Part shown: positions 15,790 to 24,370 of the stretch, piece after piece
How positions within the stretch are numbered: the first letter of the stretch is position 1
How the letters are laid out: every line of letters begins with the position of its first letter
Source: Bordetella parapertussis
Lineage (GTDB): Bacteria > Pseudomonadota > Gammaproteobacteria > Burkholderiales > Burkholderiaceae_B
DNA length: 31,262 nucleotides
Assembly: GCA_945897365.1 (NCBI GenBank)
Contig: CAMDFD010000026.1
Location: 1 to 31,262 of the forward strand
Direction: 5' to 3'
Notes under the pieces: model-generated
Databases searched by the model: none
Told to the model about the DNA's origin: nothing
Seen by the model: only the letters and a program-made list of their open reading frames with translations
Made by a program: the position numbers and the translations under genes

Positions 15790-16692
15790 GTTTGTTTGAT
15801 TTTTAAGAAAAACCGCACCGATCAACAGCATATGGGGGACGGTGACAGCAGCCAAACCAATGAAAATTAATCTAAGGATGAGCGTGCTGGTTGGCAAGGT
15901 CGCCCAATACCAACCAAGTCCTCCCAAGAGTACCAAGGTGGCAAGGGTGTAGATCAACAGTATCCGTAACATACGTGAATGTTCGAGAGTTGGCGCCGCG
16001 ATAAATAACTCTGACAAATGACGTGGGCTATGCAAGAGGCAAAAGTAGAGGGTGAAATAGAGCAGGGGAGGCGTGAAGTAAGCCAATAAAAAGAGCGATA
16101 TGAACTCGAGGGCGCTCTGCCATTGTTGTTTCCAAAGCGCGCCGCCCACAAGGATGATCATCGCGATTGTTAGAAACCATGTTGGCAGCGCGAGGGAGAC
16201 GGCGAGTGAACCTCCCGTCTGTCCCGAGAGCTGTTCGAAAATGCTGTAAACAGCCTCTGTATGAAAGCTGATAGGCATCAGCAGCAAGAGTGCCCCTGCA
16301 AACAGGCGCAGCGGAGTGTTGAGCGATTTAGACCAATCACCTGCAAAGTGCCAGGCACTGATCAATAAAAAAACACCCAAGCTGAGTACTGGAAGCCAGA
16401 GCCAGACAAGCACGACAAGGGCCGCGATGGCGAGGTAGACACAGTTAAAAACAACGACTTGCATGGGAGTATTGCTAAGCCCGATTTGCTGCGCAATCCA
16501 GGGATCTAATGCGCCGTGGGGCAAACCAAATAAGGTAATGACGATGCCCAAGACGGCGATTTGTGCAATCGGTGTTAGCAAGTCTGGAAATTGTTGGGTC
16601 AGTACAAGACTCAGCAGCACTGCGAGAGGAAAAAACAGTCTTGCACTCTTTAAGAAAACAATCAGTGGGGAGGATGGTCTTTGCAACATCAT
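15775..16692 (-). CDS. blh: Beta-carotene 15,15'-dioxygenase, Brp/Blh family
   Basis: A 305-residue integral membrane protein that cleaves beta-carotene into two retinal molecules. It has several hydrophobic helices and the iron-ligand histidines of the Brp/Blh family: FGLPHGALDPW (His59), SAWHFAGDW (His115, with Asp119), LHSPRHLSEL (His221 and His225) and a further TVPHMLL (His287). It is the last gene of the rhodopsin/crt cluster. Its ATG overlaps the crtY stop in ATGA. It supplies the chromophore for the rhodopsin encoded at the head of the cluster. Confidence 0.93.
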   Translation of the reverse strand: MMLQRPSSPLIVFLKSARLFFPLAVLLSLVLTQQFPDLLTPIAQIAVLGIVITLFGLPHGALDPWIAQQIGLSNTPMQVVVFNCVYLAIAALVVLVWLWLPVLSLGVFLLISAWHFAGDWSKSLNTPLRLFAGALLLLMPISFHTEAVYSIFEQLSGQTGGSLAVSLALPTWFLTIAMIILVGGALWKQQWQSALEFISLFLLAYFTPPLLYFTLYFCLLHSPRHLSELFIAAPTLEHSRMLRILLIYTLATLVLLGGLGWYWATLPTSTLILRLIFIGLAAVTVPHMLLIGAVFLKNQTNLSSF

Positions 16693-17867
16693 GCTCTTTG
16701 AAAGATACTTGATAAGAGCGCTTTGATGAAGGGGGGTTTTGGCAAGCTGGCCACAATATGGAGATAGTCAAGACCATTTGCGCGATCGTTCATAAACCGG
16801 ATAAAGCGTTCAGCATCAGTTCGAGACAGTAGTTGTTGAAAGAGTCTGGGCGCGAGTAAGGGTTGATCGTGGAGGACTTTTAAAAACAGCTGATCCATCT
16901 GTTGTAAAAGAAAAGGTGAGCTTGTTTGCTCAAGGACGGCGCCATACGCGTAGTAATGTTCTGCACACTGCTTAGCCCAGCGCTGAATCCTCATAAAGCC
17001 ATAGCCAGACGAGGGGCGCAAGGCGCCTGCGCTCATACCTGCGCGGGGAAAATCAGTCTTATCCACAGGTAACCCCATCGGAAGAATGCCGTATTCTGTC
17101 CGTAGGATCGTTGAGCTGGAATAGCCTCTCTCTTTGAGTAATTGATCAAAGGCACTCTGTAGATGTTCAGCAGCTTGAGGTTTGGTTGAAAAAACAGTCA
17201 ATTCGATCAGCAAGCGATCGTGAGACAGCGGCAATAGATAGGTAAAGTAAAAGTCTTTGTTCATGACACGCATGTCGGTCATGAGTTCGAGGGTAAAGGG
17301 ATATATGGTTGATTCATTGCTCAGTTCAATTTCAACGCCTAAAAAGCATTGATACAAAGTCGCTTGTGCAAACTGCTGAGGGCTTGGAGGGCGCGTGTCA
17401 ATGACCTGCTTGGCAAACAAGCATTCACTATTGGTTTCAATACTCCAGCCATCGAGTAGGCGCTCAAGCTTGAGGACAGAGGTTCCAAGGCGAGACTCTA
17501 TCGATGGACATTGTCCGATTTTTTTCCAACAGTCTTGGTAAAAATCAGAGGAACGAATGTATTGATAAGGATTGTTTGAGCTCGCTCTTTTTTCATTTGG
17601 CTGGTCTTGTTGACCAAAAAGCCAAGCTGTCCAAGAGTGGCTGACGAGATGCGATAGCGCGTGTTGTTGTGGTGCCCAGAAACACCAGCTTCGATCATCT
17701 TGGTAATGCGTGCGGGGTTCAAGGATCATGACAGCTTTAGAGGTCTGTCTCTCAGCCAGCTCGCGCGCTAGCGAAAGGCCAGCGCAACCACCTCCGATAA
17801 TGGCAAGGTCAAGGCGCTTGGTCGCAACCAAAGCAGTCTTGTAAATGTCGATGTAAGGAGCGCTCAT
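16689..17867 (-). CDS. crtY: Lycopene beta-cyclase
   Basis: A 392-residue FAD/NAD-binding cyclase that closes both ends of lycopene to give beta-carotene. The dinucleotide fold DLAIIGGGCAGLSLA (20-34) is followed by the CrtY signature DDRSWCFW (57-64), EYGILPMG (258-265) and the C-terminal substrate motif GMSAGALRPSSGYGF (277-291). The start at 17867 overlaps the 3' end of crtB by 59 nt, a long overlap. No later ATG precedes the FAD motif, only a TTG at 17831, so overlap is real in either case. Its stop overlaps the blh start. Confidence 0.93.
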   Translation of the reverse strand: MSAPYIDIYKTALVATKRLDLAIIGGGCAGLSLARELAERQTSKAVMILEPRTHYQDDRSWCFWAPQQHALSHLVSHSWTAWLFGQQDQPNEKRASSNNPYQYIRSSDFYQDCWKKIGQCPSIESRLGTSVLKLERLLDGWSIETNSECLFAKQVIDTRPPSPQQFAQATLYQCFLGVEIELSNESTIYPFTLELMTDMRVMNKDFYFTYLLPLSHDRLLIELTVFSTKPQAAEHLQSAFDQLLKERGYSSSTILRTEYGILPMGLPVDKTDFPRAGMSAGALRPSSGYGFMRIQRWAKQCAEHYYAYGAVLEQTSSPFLLQQMDQLFLKVLHDQPLLAPRLFQQLLSRTDAERFIRFMNDRANGLDYLHIVASLPKPPFIKALLSSIFQRA

Positions 17868-18729
17868 GATATGGATGAGAGTGGCGCAGACGAGGCATCA
17901 TAGCGTAACGCAAGAGTGCGGAGGCTGCACAGAAGACTTTGCGTGGCTGCGAAACAATCGCGCGCCGATCCCAAGACTGATAGTCTGCTCGGGCGACTTT
18001 CTGGCCAATCTCACGATAGACACGAGCTGCGACAATAATGCCGTAGCGTGCGGTGGGAGGGAGGTAGGTCACACCACTCAGTCCGCTACGATAATAGAGC
18101 TCTGCAAGAGCAAGTATTCTTTTAGTTGCGGCTTGCAAATGTTTTTTTTGTTCTTCGCTAGGATGAACGATATCCGATGCACTGAGTTGGTTTTGCCATG
18201 CCGCTGGCAGATAGACTCTCTCGTTTTTTGCATCTTGACTCACATCCCGAGCGATGTTCGTGAGCTGCATCCCAATGCCTAGGTCGATTGCGAAGGGCCA
18301 TGCATGTTGATCGCGCACGTCTAAAACAAAGCACATCATTAGACCAACCGTTCCTGCGACTTGATAGGCATAGTGCAGGAGTGCGGCTTCATCTTCAATA
18401 CGAACATGGCTCAAATCAGACTGCATGCCATCGATGAGAGAGCAAACAGGCGCAATCGGCATGTTGGTTTCTTGCATTAAAGCAATCATGTCCGCCACGC
18501 AAGACTGGGGAGAGTGACCGTGTTTCAAGGCCGTTTTAATTTGCTCTAGGTCGTGATAGGCTTGCGTCTGATCGCTGGACTCGTCGGCGATATCATCGAC
18601 GTAACGACAAAAGGCGTAGAGACGGGCGGCACGGCTGCGATAGGTTGGTGCCAATAAATGACTGCCAAAGTAAAAGCTTCGCCCATGCGATTTTAGAACA
18701 GCGTAAGCTTGATCCTGGGCAGCTAACAT
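17809..18729 (-). CDS. crtB: 15-cis-phytoene synthase
   Basis: A 306-residue squalene/phytoene synthase that condenses two geranylgeranyl diphosphates to phytoene. It carries the RSFYFGSHLL start motif and the two Asp-rich motifs: CRYVDDIADE (41-50) and QLTNIARDVSQD (155-166), followed by RVYLP. The ATG overlaps the crtI stop by 1 nt (TGATG). The C-terminal tail RHSHPYHERSLHRHLQDC is His-rich and is encoded partly within the overlap with crtY. Confidence 0.94.
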   Translation of the reverse strand: MLAAQDQAYAVLKSHGRSFYFGSHLLAPTYRSRAARLYAFCRYVDDIADESSDQTQAYHDLEQIKTALKHGHSPQSCVADMIALMQETNMPIAPVCSLIDGMQSDLSHVRIEDEAALLHYAYQVAGTVGLMMCFVLDVRDQHAWPFAIDLGIGMQLTNIARDVSQDAKNERVYLPAAWQNQLSASDIVHPSEEQKKHLQAATKRILALAELYYRSGLSGVTYLPPTARYGIIVAARVYREIGQKVARADYQSWDRRAIVSQPRKVFCAASALLRYAMMPRLRHSHPYHERSLHRHLQDCFGCDQAP

Positions 18730-20225
18730 CAGTGAGGGCCAAGTTCAGCGTCAGGAAGCAGTCTGTCCACCACCTTTGCGGAGGAGACAACGCCGGGGAG
18801 GCCTGCGCCAGGGTGGGTACCGGCACCGACTAAGAATAAATTGTCTGAACCTTCGCCGCGATTATGAAACCGAAACCAAGCAGACTGGCTAAAGATCGGA
18901 GATATGGAAAAGCCTGCGCCGTCAGGCGACAAGTAACGATCCTTAAAGTCAACGGGCGTCATGAAAAACTGATCAACGATGTTTTCTCTCAGGCCGGGTA
19001 AGGTACGTTGTCCGAGAGCATCAATCACGCGCTTGGCGAGATCAGGACCTACTGTTTCCCAATCAATGTTTGCCTGTAGGTTTGGCACAGGTACTAAAGC
19101 ATAAAAACTATCTCCTCCTGCAGGCGCAAAGCTTGGATCAGTCGCGGTAGGACGGTGAAGATAGATTGAAAAATCATCCGAGAGCACTTTATGATTGAAA
19201 ATATCATCCAGCAATTCTTTATAACGCGGCCCCATCCAGATCGTATGATGCGCAACCGTGGGATACTGAGTTTTGGTACCAAAAAACAATACAAACAAAC
19301 CCATTGATTTGCGCCAATGCTTTGTTTTGAATTGTGCCAACCAAGAGACATTCTTTTTGGGTAAGAGGTCTTTGTAGAGGTGTGCGGGATCCGTATTGGA
19401 GATGACATAGTCACTCGCAAGGCTTTCCCGCTGGCCGTCTGCGTATTCAATTTCGACACTTTCGATCTTTTTATGCTGACTTTTTAATGCAATCACAGTC
19501 GTGTTTAACTTGATCTCGATACCTTGTTCGATCATCAGCTTCTCTAGTGCATCGACCAAGGCACCGGTACCACCCATCGCAAAGTGCACACCATGTGCCT
19601 GTTCTAGAAAATGAATCAAACCGTAGATGGATGTGGTGTCAAAGGGATTGCCCCCGACGAGCAAAGGCTGGATAGAAAACGCCTGGCGCAAATAATCACT
19701 TTTAAGGTAGCGACAGACCATTTGGTAGACGGTTCGCCAGGCGCCCAGTCTCGCAAGATGGGGGATTTGGGCAAACATGAAAGCCATGCTGTGAAAGGGA
19801 CGATCTGACAGTTTGGTAAAACCAATGTCATACAGCTTTTGAGATTGTTCTAAAAGACGTTTGTAGCCTTCGACATCGCCAGGACTGAGTCGCTTAATTT
19901 CCGCTAACGTGTCTTCGAGGGAGCCGCCGTAGTCGAAATGATTACCGTCAGAGAACTCGAACCGATACCAAGGTTTGAGTGGAACGAGTTTGACGTGGTC
20001 ATGCAGTGACTGGCCAAAAAGCTCAAAGAGTTCTTCAAAGAGAAACGGTGCCGTTAATACCGTCGGTCCGGCATCATGCTTAAAACCCGCGCGCTCAAAA
20101 ACTTGGGCGCGACCTCCTAAGCGAGGACAACGATCCACCAAGGTCACTTCATAGCCTTTTTTACGCGCGCGCAGCGCGGCAGCCATGCCTCCAAATCCTG
20201 CGCCAATGACTACAACGTGAGTCAT
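18729..20225 (-). CDS. crtI: Phytoene desaturase (lycopene-forming)
   Basis: A 498-residue FAD-dependent desaturase of the bacterial CrtI type that converts phytoene to lycopene. The N-terminal dinucleotide fold VVVIGAGFGGMAAALRARKK begins near residue 4 and is followed by the LGGRAQVFERAGFKHDAGP segment. The C-terminal carotenoid-desaturase signature is FLVGAGTHPGAGLPGVVSSA. Full length for the family. Its ATG overlaps the crtE stop in ATGA and its stop overlaps crtB, so crtE-I-B are tightly coupled. Confidence 0.95.
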   Translation of the reverse strand: MTHVVVIGAGFGGMAAALRARKKGYEVTLVDRCPRLGGRAQVFERAGFKHDAGPTVLTAPFLFEELFELFGQSLHDHVKLVPLKPWYRFEFSDGNHFDYGGSLEDTLAEIKRLSPGDVEGYKRLLEQSQKLYDIGFTKLSDRPFHSMAFMFAQIPHLARLGAWRTVYQMVCRYLKSDYLRQAFSIQPLLVGGNPFDTTSIYGLIHFLEQAHGVHFAMGGTGALVDALEKLMIEQGIEIKLNTTVIALKSQHKKIESVEIEYADGQRESLASDYVISNTDPAHLYKDLLPKKNVSWLAQFKTKHWRKSMGLFVLFFGTKTQYPTVAHHTIWMGPRYKELLDDIFNHKVLSDDFSIYLHRPTATDPSFAPAGGDSFYALVPVPNLQANIDWETVGPDLAKRVIDALGQRTLPGLRENIVDQFFMTPVDFKDRYLSPDGAGFSISPIFSQSAWFRFHNRGEGSDNLFLVGAGTHPGAGLPGVVSSAKVVDRLLPDAELGPH

Positions 20226-21082
20226 GCTTCCTCAACACTGAGTTTTCCGCACAAGCTCAGTAAATACGCTCCGCTCTCAGCGGGCAATTGTGCTGCGTAG
20301 TGTTCTGCAAGACGTAAGTGCTTCTGCATGAGATCAAGAGCCTCGTGGGTGGCTTGACTGCGATCGACACCACGATGTTGTAAAACGCGAATGATATTGC
20401 AGGTGCCACGCGCTAAATCATCCTCGACATCATTGAGGTCGTCGGCGATCTGATAAGCGATGGCAAAAGAATCTCCCGCTTGTTTGGCAAGGGGTAGAGC
20501 GGTGAGCTCATTACATGTGATCATGACAAGCTCGAGAGGGAGGGCGATGAGACTGCCAGACTTGGCTGATGCAATATTAATATAAGCTTGAAGATCGGCA
20601 GGCTCAGTTGCAAAGGCCAGGTCAAGCGTTTGGCCGTGGATGAGATCTGCGGTGCGTTGATGAAGGTGTAACACGAGCCCTTGCGTGTGTTGATCAATCT
20701 GTGCAATGGTCTCGAACGCTGCAGAAAGCATCAAGGTGCCCGCACACATTGCCGTACTTTGATCAAAACGCGACCAGGCCGCTTCTTTGCCGCGACGCTG
20801 GGTATCGCCATCTTGAATGTCGTCATGCAGCAAGGACGCGTTGTGAATCAACTCACAACTAGCCGCAAGGGTGATGCAAATATTTTCACTTAATTCCAAG
20901 GCAAGGCCTGCAGTGAGCGCGAGACGCGCTCTGGCATGGCTGGCTTTGCTATCAAAGTGATAGCGGATGAGTGAGTTTAGTTTATTTGAGTGGGGTCGTA
21001 TCAGTTTGTGATGGATCAAGGCATCCATCGCTTGCAATAGACGGTTAATCTTGACATCATCGTGCGGTGCATCAGTCCTCAT
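20222..21082 (-). CDS. crtE: Geranylgeranyl diphosphate synthase
   Basis: A 286-residue trans-prenyltransferase. The first Asp-rich motif LLHDDIQDGDTQRRG includes DDIQD (87-91), a DDxxD form, and the second is IADDLNDVEDD (211-221). It makes GGPP for CrtB. I start at ATG 21082 because AGGA lies 7 nt upstream. An in-frame GTG at 21088 is the alternative. The ribosome-binding site sits just past the T-run of the terminator that follows the rhodopsin gene, so crtE expression depends on read-through or a promoter hidden there. Confidence 0.93.
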   Translation of the reverse strand: MRTDAPHDDVKINRLLQAMDALIHHKLIRPHSNKLNSLIRYHFDSKASHARARLALTAGLALELSENICITLAASCELIHNASLLHDDIQDGDTQRRGKEAAWSRFDQSTAMCAGTLMLSAAFETIAQIDQHTQGLVLHLHQRTADLIHGQTLDLAFATEPADLQAYINIASAKSGSLIALPLELVMITCNELTALPLAKQAGDSFAIAYQIADDLNDVEDDLARGTCNIIRVLQHRGVDRSQATHEALDLMQKHLRLAEHYAAQLPAESGAYLLSLCGKLSVEEA

Positions 21083-21092
21083 TTGCACATCC

Positions 21093-21130
21093 TAAAAAAA
21101 ATCCCTGATCAAATTTTCTGACCAGGGATT
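21093..21130 (-). terminator. Rho-independent terminator between rhodopsin and crtE
   Basis: On the minus strand AATCCCTGGTCA / TGATCAGGGATT form a 12-bp stem (one G-U pair) with loop GAAAATT, followed by seven or eight T. It starts 41 nt after the rhodopsin stop and ends immediately before the crtE ribosome-binding site. It would let the rhodopsin message accumulate far above the carotenoid-enzyme messages. Confidence 0.9.
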
Positions 21131-21171
21131 GATTCGTGCCAGAGTCACCCAAAGGTGATTGATGGACAATC

Positions 21172-21921
21172 TTAGTTTGCAGCGCCCTGTGACTTACGCA
21201 CAGCGATCATGAAAATCATCACGCCGAAGACTGCTTTGGCGATGATGTCAGCGATGGTGTAACCCACCTCAATCACAGTCGTTGCGGTGCCGCCGTCGAG
21301 TGACATCGCAAAAGGAGCGAAGTAAACAACTGGGTAGAAAGACCAGGAAAGAATGACAACCCAACGGGCTGAGCTAATCAGTCCACGTACATCGGCAGGT
21401 TGCTTTTCAATGGACTCAGACAGGCCTGAGAACAAATTGATGACAATGTAGAGGAAAGGAATCATCGACAACGCGCCCCAAATGAAGCGGGTGCTGTCAA
21501 TGCCGCCGGAAACTTCGCCGGGGTATCCAAGCACAATCATCAATGCAGCTGCGCCGCCGAGCTTGACGCTCTTGCTGACTGTTTCGGAGCGGGACAAACC
21601 CATCACCAAGATCAATTCAATCAAGAGAAGTGGAACAGTCAAGAGCCAATCGACATAACGATAAGCAACGTTAAACGCAACACCTGTTGATTTCACGACA
21701 CCATCAACTGCGGTGTAAGCCTCGCCGAAGCTTGAGAAAATGCGAAGGTAGTGGTAACCGGCAATAAACGTGACAAGACCGGTGATGACAAGCGCAGTTT
21801 TATATTTTTGTGAAACCTGCGAAAGTCCTAGCCAGAAAAAAATGGTTGCTGCGAAAAATGTCGCGACACCAAAAGAAAAGGCGTTATAGACTAGCTCGTA
21901 CTGCCCAAAGGTCAGCTGCAT
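21172..21921 (-). CDS. Xanthorhodopsin-like proton-pumping rhodopsin
   Basis: A 249-residue seven-helix microbial rhodopsin. Helix C reads RYVDWLLTVPLLLIE with Asp91 (acceptor), Thr95 and Glu102 (donor), the D-T-E pattern of outward proton pumps. Leu99 is at the spectral-tuning site, implying green absorption. Helix B has GYHYLRIF with His57, 34 residues before Asp91, a long B-C loop as in xanthorhodopsin. Helix F has WSFYPVVY. Helix G has ADIIAKAVFG with Asp225 and the Schiff-base Lys229. Gly149 in FIWGALSMIPF aligns with xanthorhodopsin Gly156, which opens the carotenoid antenna site. A strong AGGAG lies 9 nt before the ATG. It heads the crtEIBY-blh cluster and is followed by a terminator. 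Confidence 0.96.
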   Translation of the reverse strand: MQLTFGQYELVYNAFSFGVATFFAATIFFWLGLSQVSQKYKTALVITGLVTFIAGYHYLRIFSSFGEAYTAVDGVVKSTGVAFNVAYRYVDWLLTVPLLLIELILVMGLSRSETVSKSVKLGGAAALMIVLGYPGEVSGGIDSTRFIWGALSMIPFLYIVINLFSGLSESIEKQPADVRGLISSARWVVILSWSFYPVVYFAPFAMSLDGGTATTVIEVGYTIADIIAKAVFGVMIFMIAVRKSQGAAN

Positions 21922-22379
21922 TTGGAATATCTCCTAGTGGGAATGCTTCAGTTAAAACTGCCAGCGTTCCAAGGCCTATTCAAATGCAACGATTGTGACA
22001 TAGCGTAATAGGCAGATCGTTTTGAAAAAATAATCAAATTGATCAGAACAGACGTAATTTACGCTTCTATTTTCTTGCAAGCAACTAATAATTGCATATT
22101 GTTACTGTGGAATTACAACAAAACAATGTGAAATAACAACAAAATCCGCGAGGGAAAAACAGTTTTGAAAATAAATCATTAAATCGATTTTCTGACATCA
22201 GTCTAAGTAGTCCCTTTGGGGTGGGCGCTTCGATATTGTTAGCATGGACGAGTTGAACGTGCTTAAAGATTTTTTATCCTTGATTAGGTATAAAACTTGA
22301 CGTATCTAAGGGTCTGCCCTATGGTTGATCTAAGCCACTTGCTTTAAAAAGTGAGCTTATAAAACATTCGGAGAAGACG
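21922..22379. promoter_or_regulatory. 458-nt divergent intergenic region between rhodopsin and a Bug gene
   Basis: No coding frame is convincing here. On the minus side the region carries the rhodopsin leader with AGGAG near its ATG; I could not fix a clear sigma-70 promoter for rhodopsin. It is AT-rich around 22020-22200. The 9-nt direct repeat ACAACAAAA occurs at 22115-22123 and 22136-22144, 21 nt apart, two helical turns, so could be a regulator site. On the plus side a promoter candidate lies at 22297-22325. Confidence 0.5.
22297..22325 (+). promoter_or_regulatory. Candidate sigma-70 promoter for the Bug gene at 22380
   Basis: TTGACG (22297-22302), a 17-nt spacer, then TATGGT (22320-22325). 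Five of six match the -35 consensus and four of six the -10. The start would fall near 22332, giving a leader of about 48 nt with GGAG 6 nt before the ATG. Confidence 0.45.
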
Positions 22380-23360
22380 ATGAAAGTAATGAATCGATTA
22401 ATTAAATCGGCTCTTGTGGTGGCACTGTCCTTATCAGCGATTCCCTTTGTGGCGTCGGCTCAAAAATTTCCTGATAAACCGATCAAAATTCTTGTGCCGT
22501 TTCCTCCCGGCGGTGGCACCGACTTTGTCTCTCGGATTGTAGGCGCCAAATTGGGCGAGTTGACGGGGTGGCAGGTTGTGGTTGAGAACAAACCTGGCGC
22601 AGGCGGAAACTTGGCGATTGAAGCGGCTTCGAAAGCGCCTGCCGATGGGTATACCTTGGTGATGGGTCAGACCGATAACATGATGTTGGGCCCTTGGCTC
22701 TACAAAACACTGACCTATGACAGCGTCAAAAGTTTTGCACCGATTATTCAAGTCTCAGTGACCCCTGCTGGTATCGGCACTGCACCTAGCTCAGGCATCA
22801 AAACTCCCCAAGATCTGGTGACAAAAGGCAAGACAACCGAGGGCTTACGCTGGGGGACGGCGGGTCTAGGTACGCTAGGCCATATGATTGGCGAAGACTT
22901 TAAGAAACGCGCCAATATCAACTTGCTACAAGTGCCCTATAAAGGCGCAGGCCCAGCAATTGTCGATGTGATGGGCGGCCAAGTCGACATTTACATCGGT
23001 ACGCTTGCGTCTCTTGCACCGCACGCTAAGAGTGGCAAGCTCGTCGCCGTAGCGGTCTCTTCAGCCAAGCGCTCTTCCGAGTTTCCAAATGTGCCGACGC
23101 TCGATGAGACCGTTGCTAAAGGGATGGACTTTAGTATTTGGACGGGTTTGTTTGCGCCAGCCGGCACACCACCAGCCACGATTGCTTTGTTGAACAAAGA
23201 ACTCAATCGTGTACTGGCTTCACCTGATGTGATTGCGAGGATGAAAGCGGGTGGCGTTGATCCTGGTGGTGGCACTTCGGCGACATTCGCTTCTTTTGTG
23301 GCAAAAGACTACGCTAATTGGGGCCGCATTATTAAAGAGTCTGGTGTAAAACTCAATTAA
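22380..23360 (+). CDS. Bug-family TTT substrate-binding receptor (1)
   Basis: A 326-residue periplasmic receptor of the Bug family (TctC-like), which captures small carboxylates or related solutes for tripartite tricarboxylate transporters. The signal peptide ends SAIPFVASAQ. Family motifs are FPDKPIKILVPFPPGGGTD, VENKPGAGGNLA, APADGYTL, VPYKGAGPAIVDVMGGQVD and FAPAGTPP. GGAG lies 6 nt before the ATG. It is transcribed away from the rhodopsin operon and converges with the next Bug gene, with a 4-nt stop overlap. No TctA or TctB membrane gene is nearby, so it must share a transporter elsewhere. The ligand is unknown. Confidence 0.93.
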   Translation: MKVMNRLIKSALVVALSLSAIPFVASAQKFPDKPIKILVPFPPGGGTDFVSRIVGAKLGELTGWQVVVENKPGAGGNLAIEAASKAPADGYTLVMGQTDNMMLGPWLYKTLTYDSVKSFAPIIQVSVTPAGIGTAPSSGIKTPQDLVTKGKTTEGLRWGTAGLGTLGHMIGEDFKKRANINLLQVPYKGAGPAIVDVMGGQVDIYIGTLASLAPHAKSGKLVAVAVSSAKRSSEFPNVPTLDETVAKGMDFSIWTGLFAPAGTPPATIALLNKELNRVLASPDVIARMKAGGVDPGGGTSATFASFVAKDYANWGRIIKESGVKLN

Positions 23361-24340
23361 TTGGCACTGAATTTCATGTCTTTTAGTATGGTGCCCCATT
23401 TGTTTGATTCACCCTGGATAAACTTAGCGAAGTCTTGAGGTGAAGAGGGCCTTGGGTCCATGCCCAAGGCAATCAGACGTCCCTTGAATTCTGGATCCTT
23501 TAGGGTTGTCATTAAGGCATCGCTGAGTTTCTTTTGTATGTCGGGTGGTAGGTTTGCCGGAGCAACGAGTCCATACCAGGTGGACATGTCGTAATTGGGT
23601 AAACCTGCTTCGGCAATAGTCGGGATATTAGGTGCAGCGTTAGAGCGCGTGTTGGTCGTGACGCCAAGCGCTCTAAGTTGTCCCTGTTTAATTAAAGGGA
23701 TGGCCGTTGGCAGATTAGGGTAAGCCAAATCAACGGTACCAGACATGAGGTGTGGCATTAAAGCACCTGCACCTTTATAGGGGATGTGCACCATATCAAT
23801 GCCGGAGAGCTGTTTAAATAGCTCTCCAGAGAGATGTAGAGATGAACCCACACCTGAAGATGCAAAGTTGATTTTTCCGGGATGGGCTTTACCGTAATCG
23901 ATCAAATCTTTAAGGCTTTTAAATTTTGAGTTGGCAGGGACTACCAATACATTTGGAGCCGCTAAGACTTGTCCAATTGGCGTGAAGTCTTTGACTGGAT
24001 CGTATTTTGCGTCTTTGTAAATCAGAGGGTTCGTCACGTGTCCAATGGACGTGTAGAACAACGTATAGCCGTCCGGAGCAGAACGACGAACGTAGTCGGT
24101 CGCCAAGTTCGCATTTGCGCCAGGCTTGTTTTCTACGATGACGGATTGGCCGAGAATCTTACTGAAAGAGTTCGCGATTTGTCGACCGACAGAATCGGTG
24201 CTCCCACCTGGGGTGAAACCAACAATAATCTTGATGGGTTTATTCGGGTAGGTGCTCGACTGCGCGACTGAGGTGAGAGGCATACAAGTCACGATCGCAA
24301 GTGCGGTAAGAATTGGTAATTGTTTAATAAGGTGTTTCAT
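23357..24340 (-). CDS. Bug-family TTT substrate-binding receptor (2)
   Basis: A 327-residue Bug receptor with a signal peptide ending MPLTSVAQS. Motifs are YPNKPIKIIVGFTPGGSTD, VENKPGANANLA, APDGYTLFYT, VPNSKFK-like VPANSKFKSLKDL, HIPYKGAGALMPHLMSGTVD and LVAPANLPPDIQ. CGGAG precedes the ATG by about 9 nt. It is the last gene of a minus-strand run (deacetylase-like, Bug 3, repeat protein, Bug 2), 30 nt after the repeat-protein gene. Sequence divergence from Bug 1 indicates a different ligand rather than a recent copy. Confidence 0.92.
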   Translation of the reverse strand: MKHLIKQLPILTALAIVTCMPLTSVAQSSTYPNKPIKIIVGFTPGGSTDSVGRQIANSFSKILGQSVIVENKPGANANLATDYVRRSAPDGYTLFYTSIGHVTNPLIYKDAKYDPVKDFTPIGQVLAAPNVLVVPANSKFKSLKDLIDYGKAHPGKINFASSGVGSSLHLSGELFKQLSGIDMVHIPYKGAGALMPHLMSGTVDLAYPNLPTAIPLIKQGQLRALGVTTNTRSNAAPNIPTIAEAGLPNYDMSTWYGLVAPANLPPDIQKKLSDALMTTLKDPEFKGRLIALGMDPRPSSPQDFAKFIQGESNKWGTILKDMKFSAN

Positions 24341-24370
24341 CTTTTTGTCTCCGATTTAAACGAATATTTA

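Noticed and set aside
17809..17867. 59-nt crtB/crtY overlap as a possible frameshift
   Set aside because: Both proteins are complete with all catalytic motifs; no reading-frame break is needed to explain either.
21922..22379. tRNA or small RNA gene in the large intergenic region
   Set aside because: No cloverleaf, T-loop GTTCGA-type sequence or terminator-bounded transcript was visible by eye.
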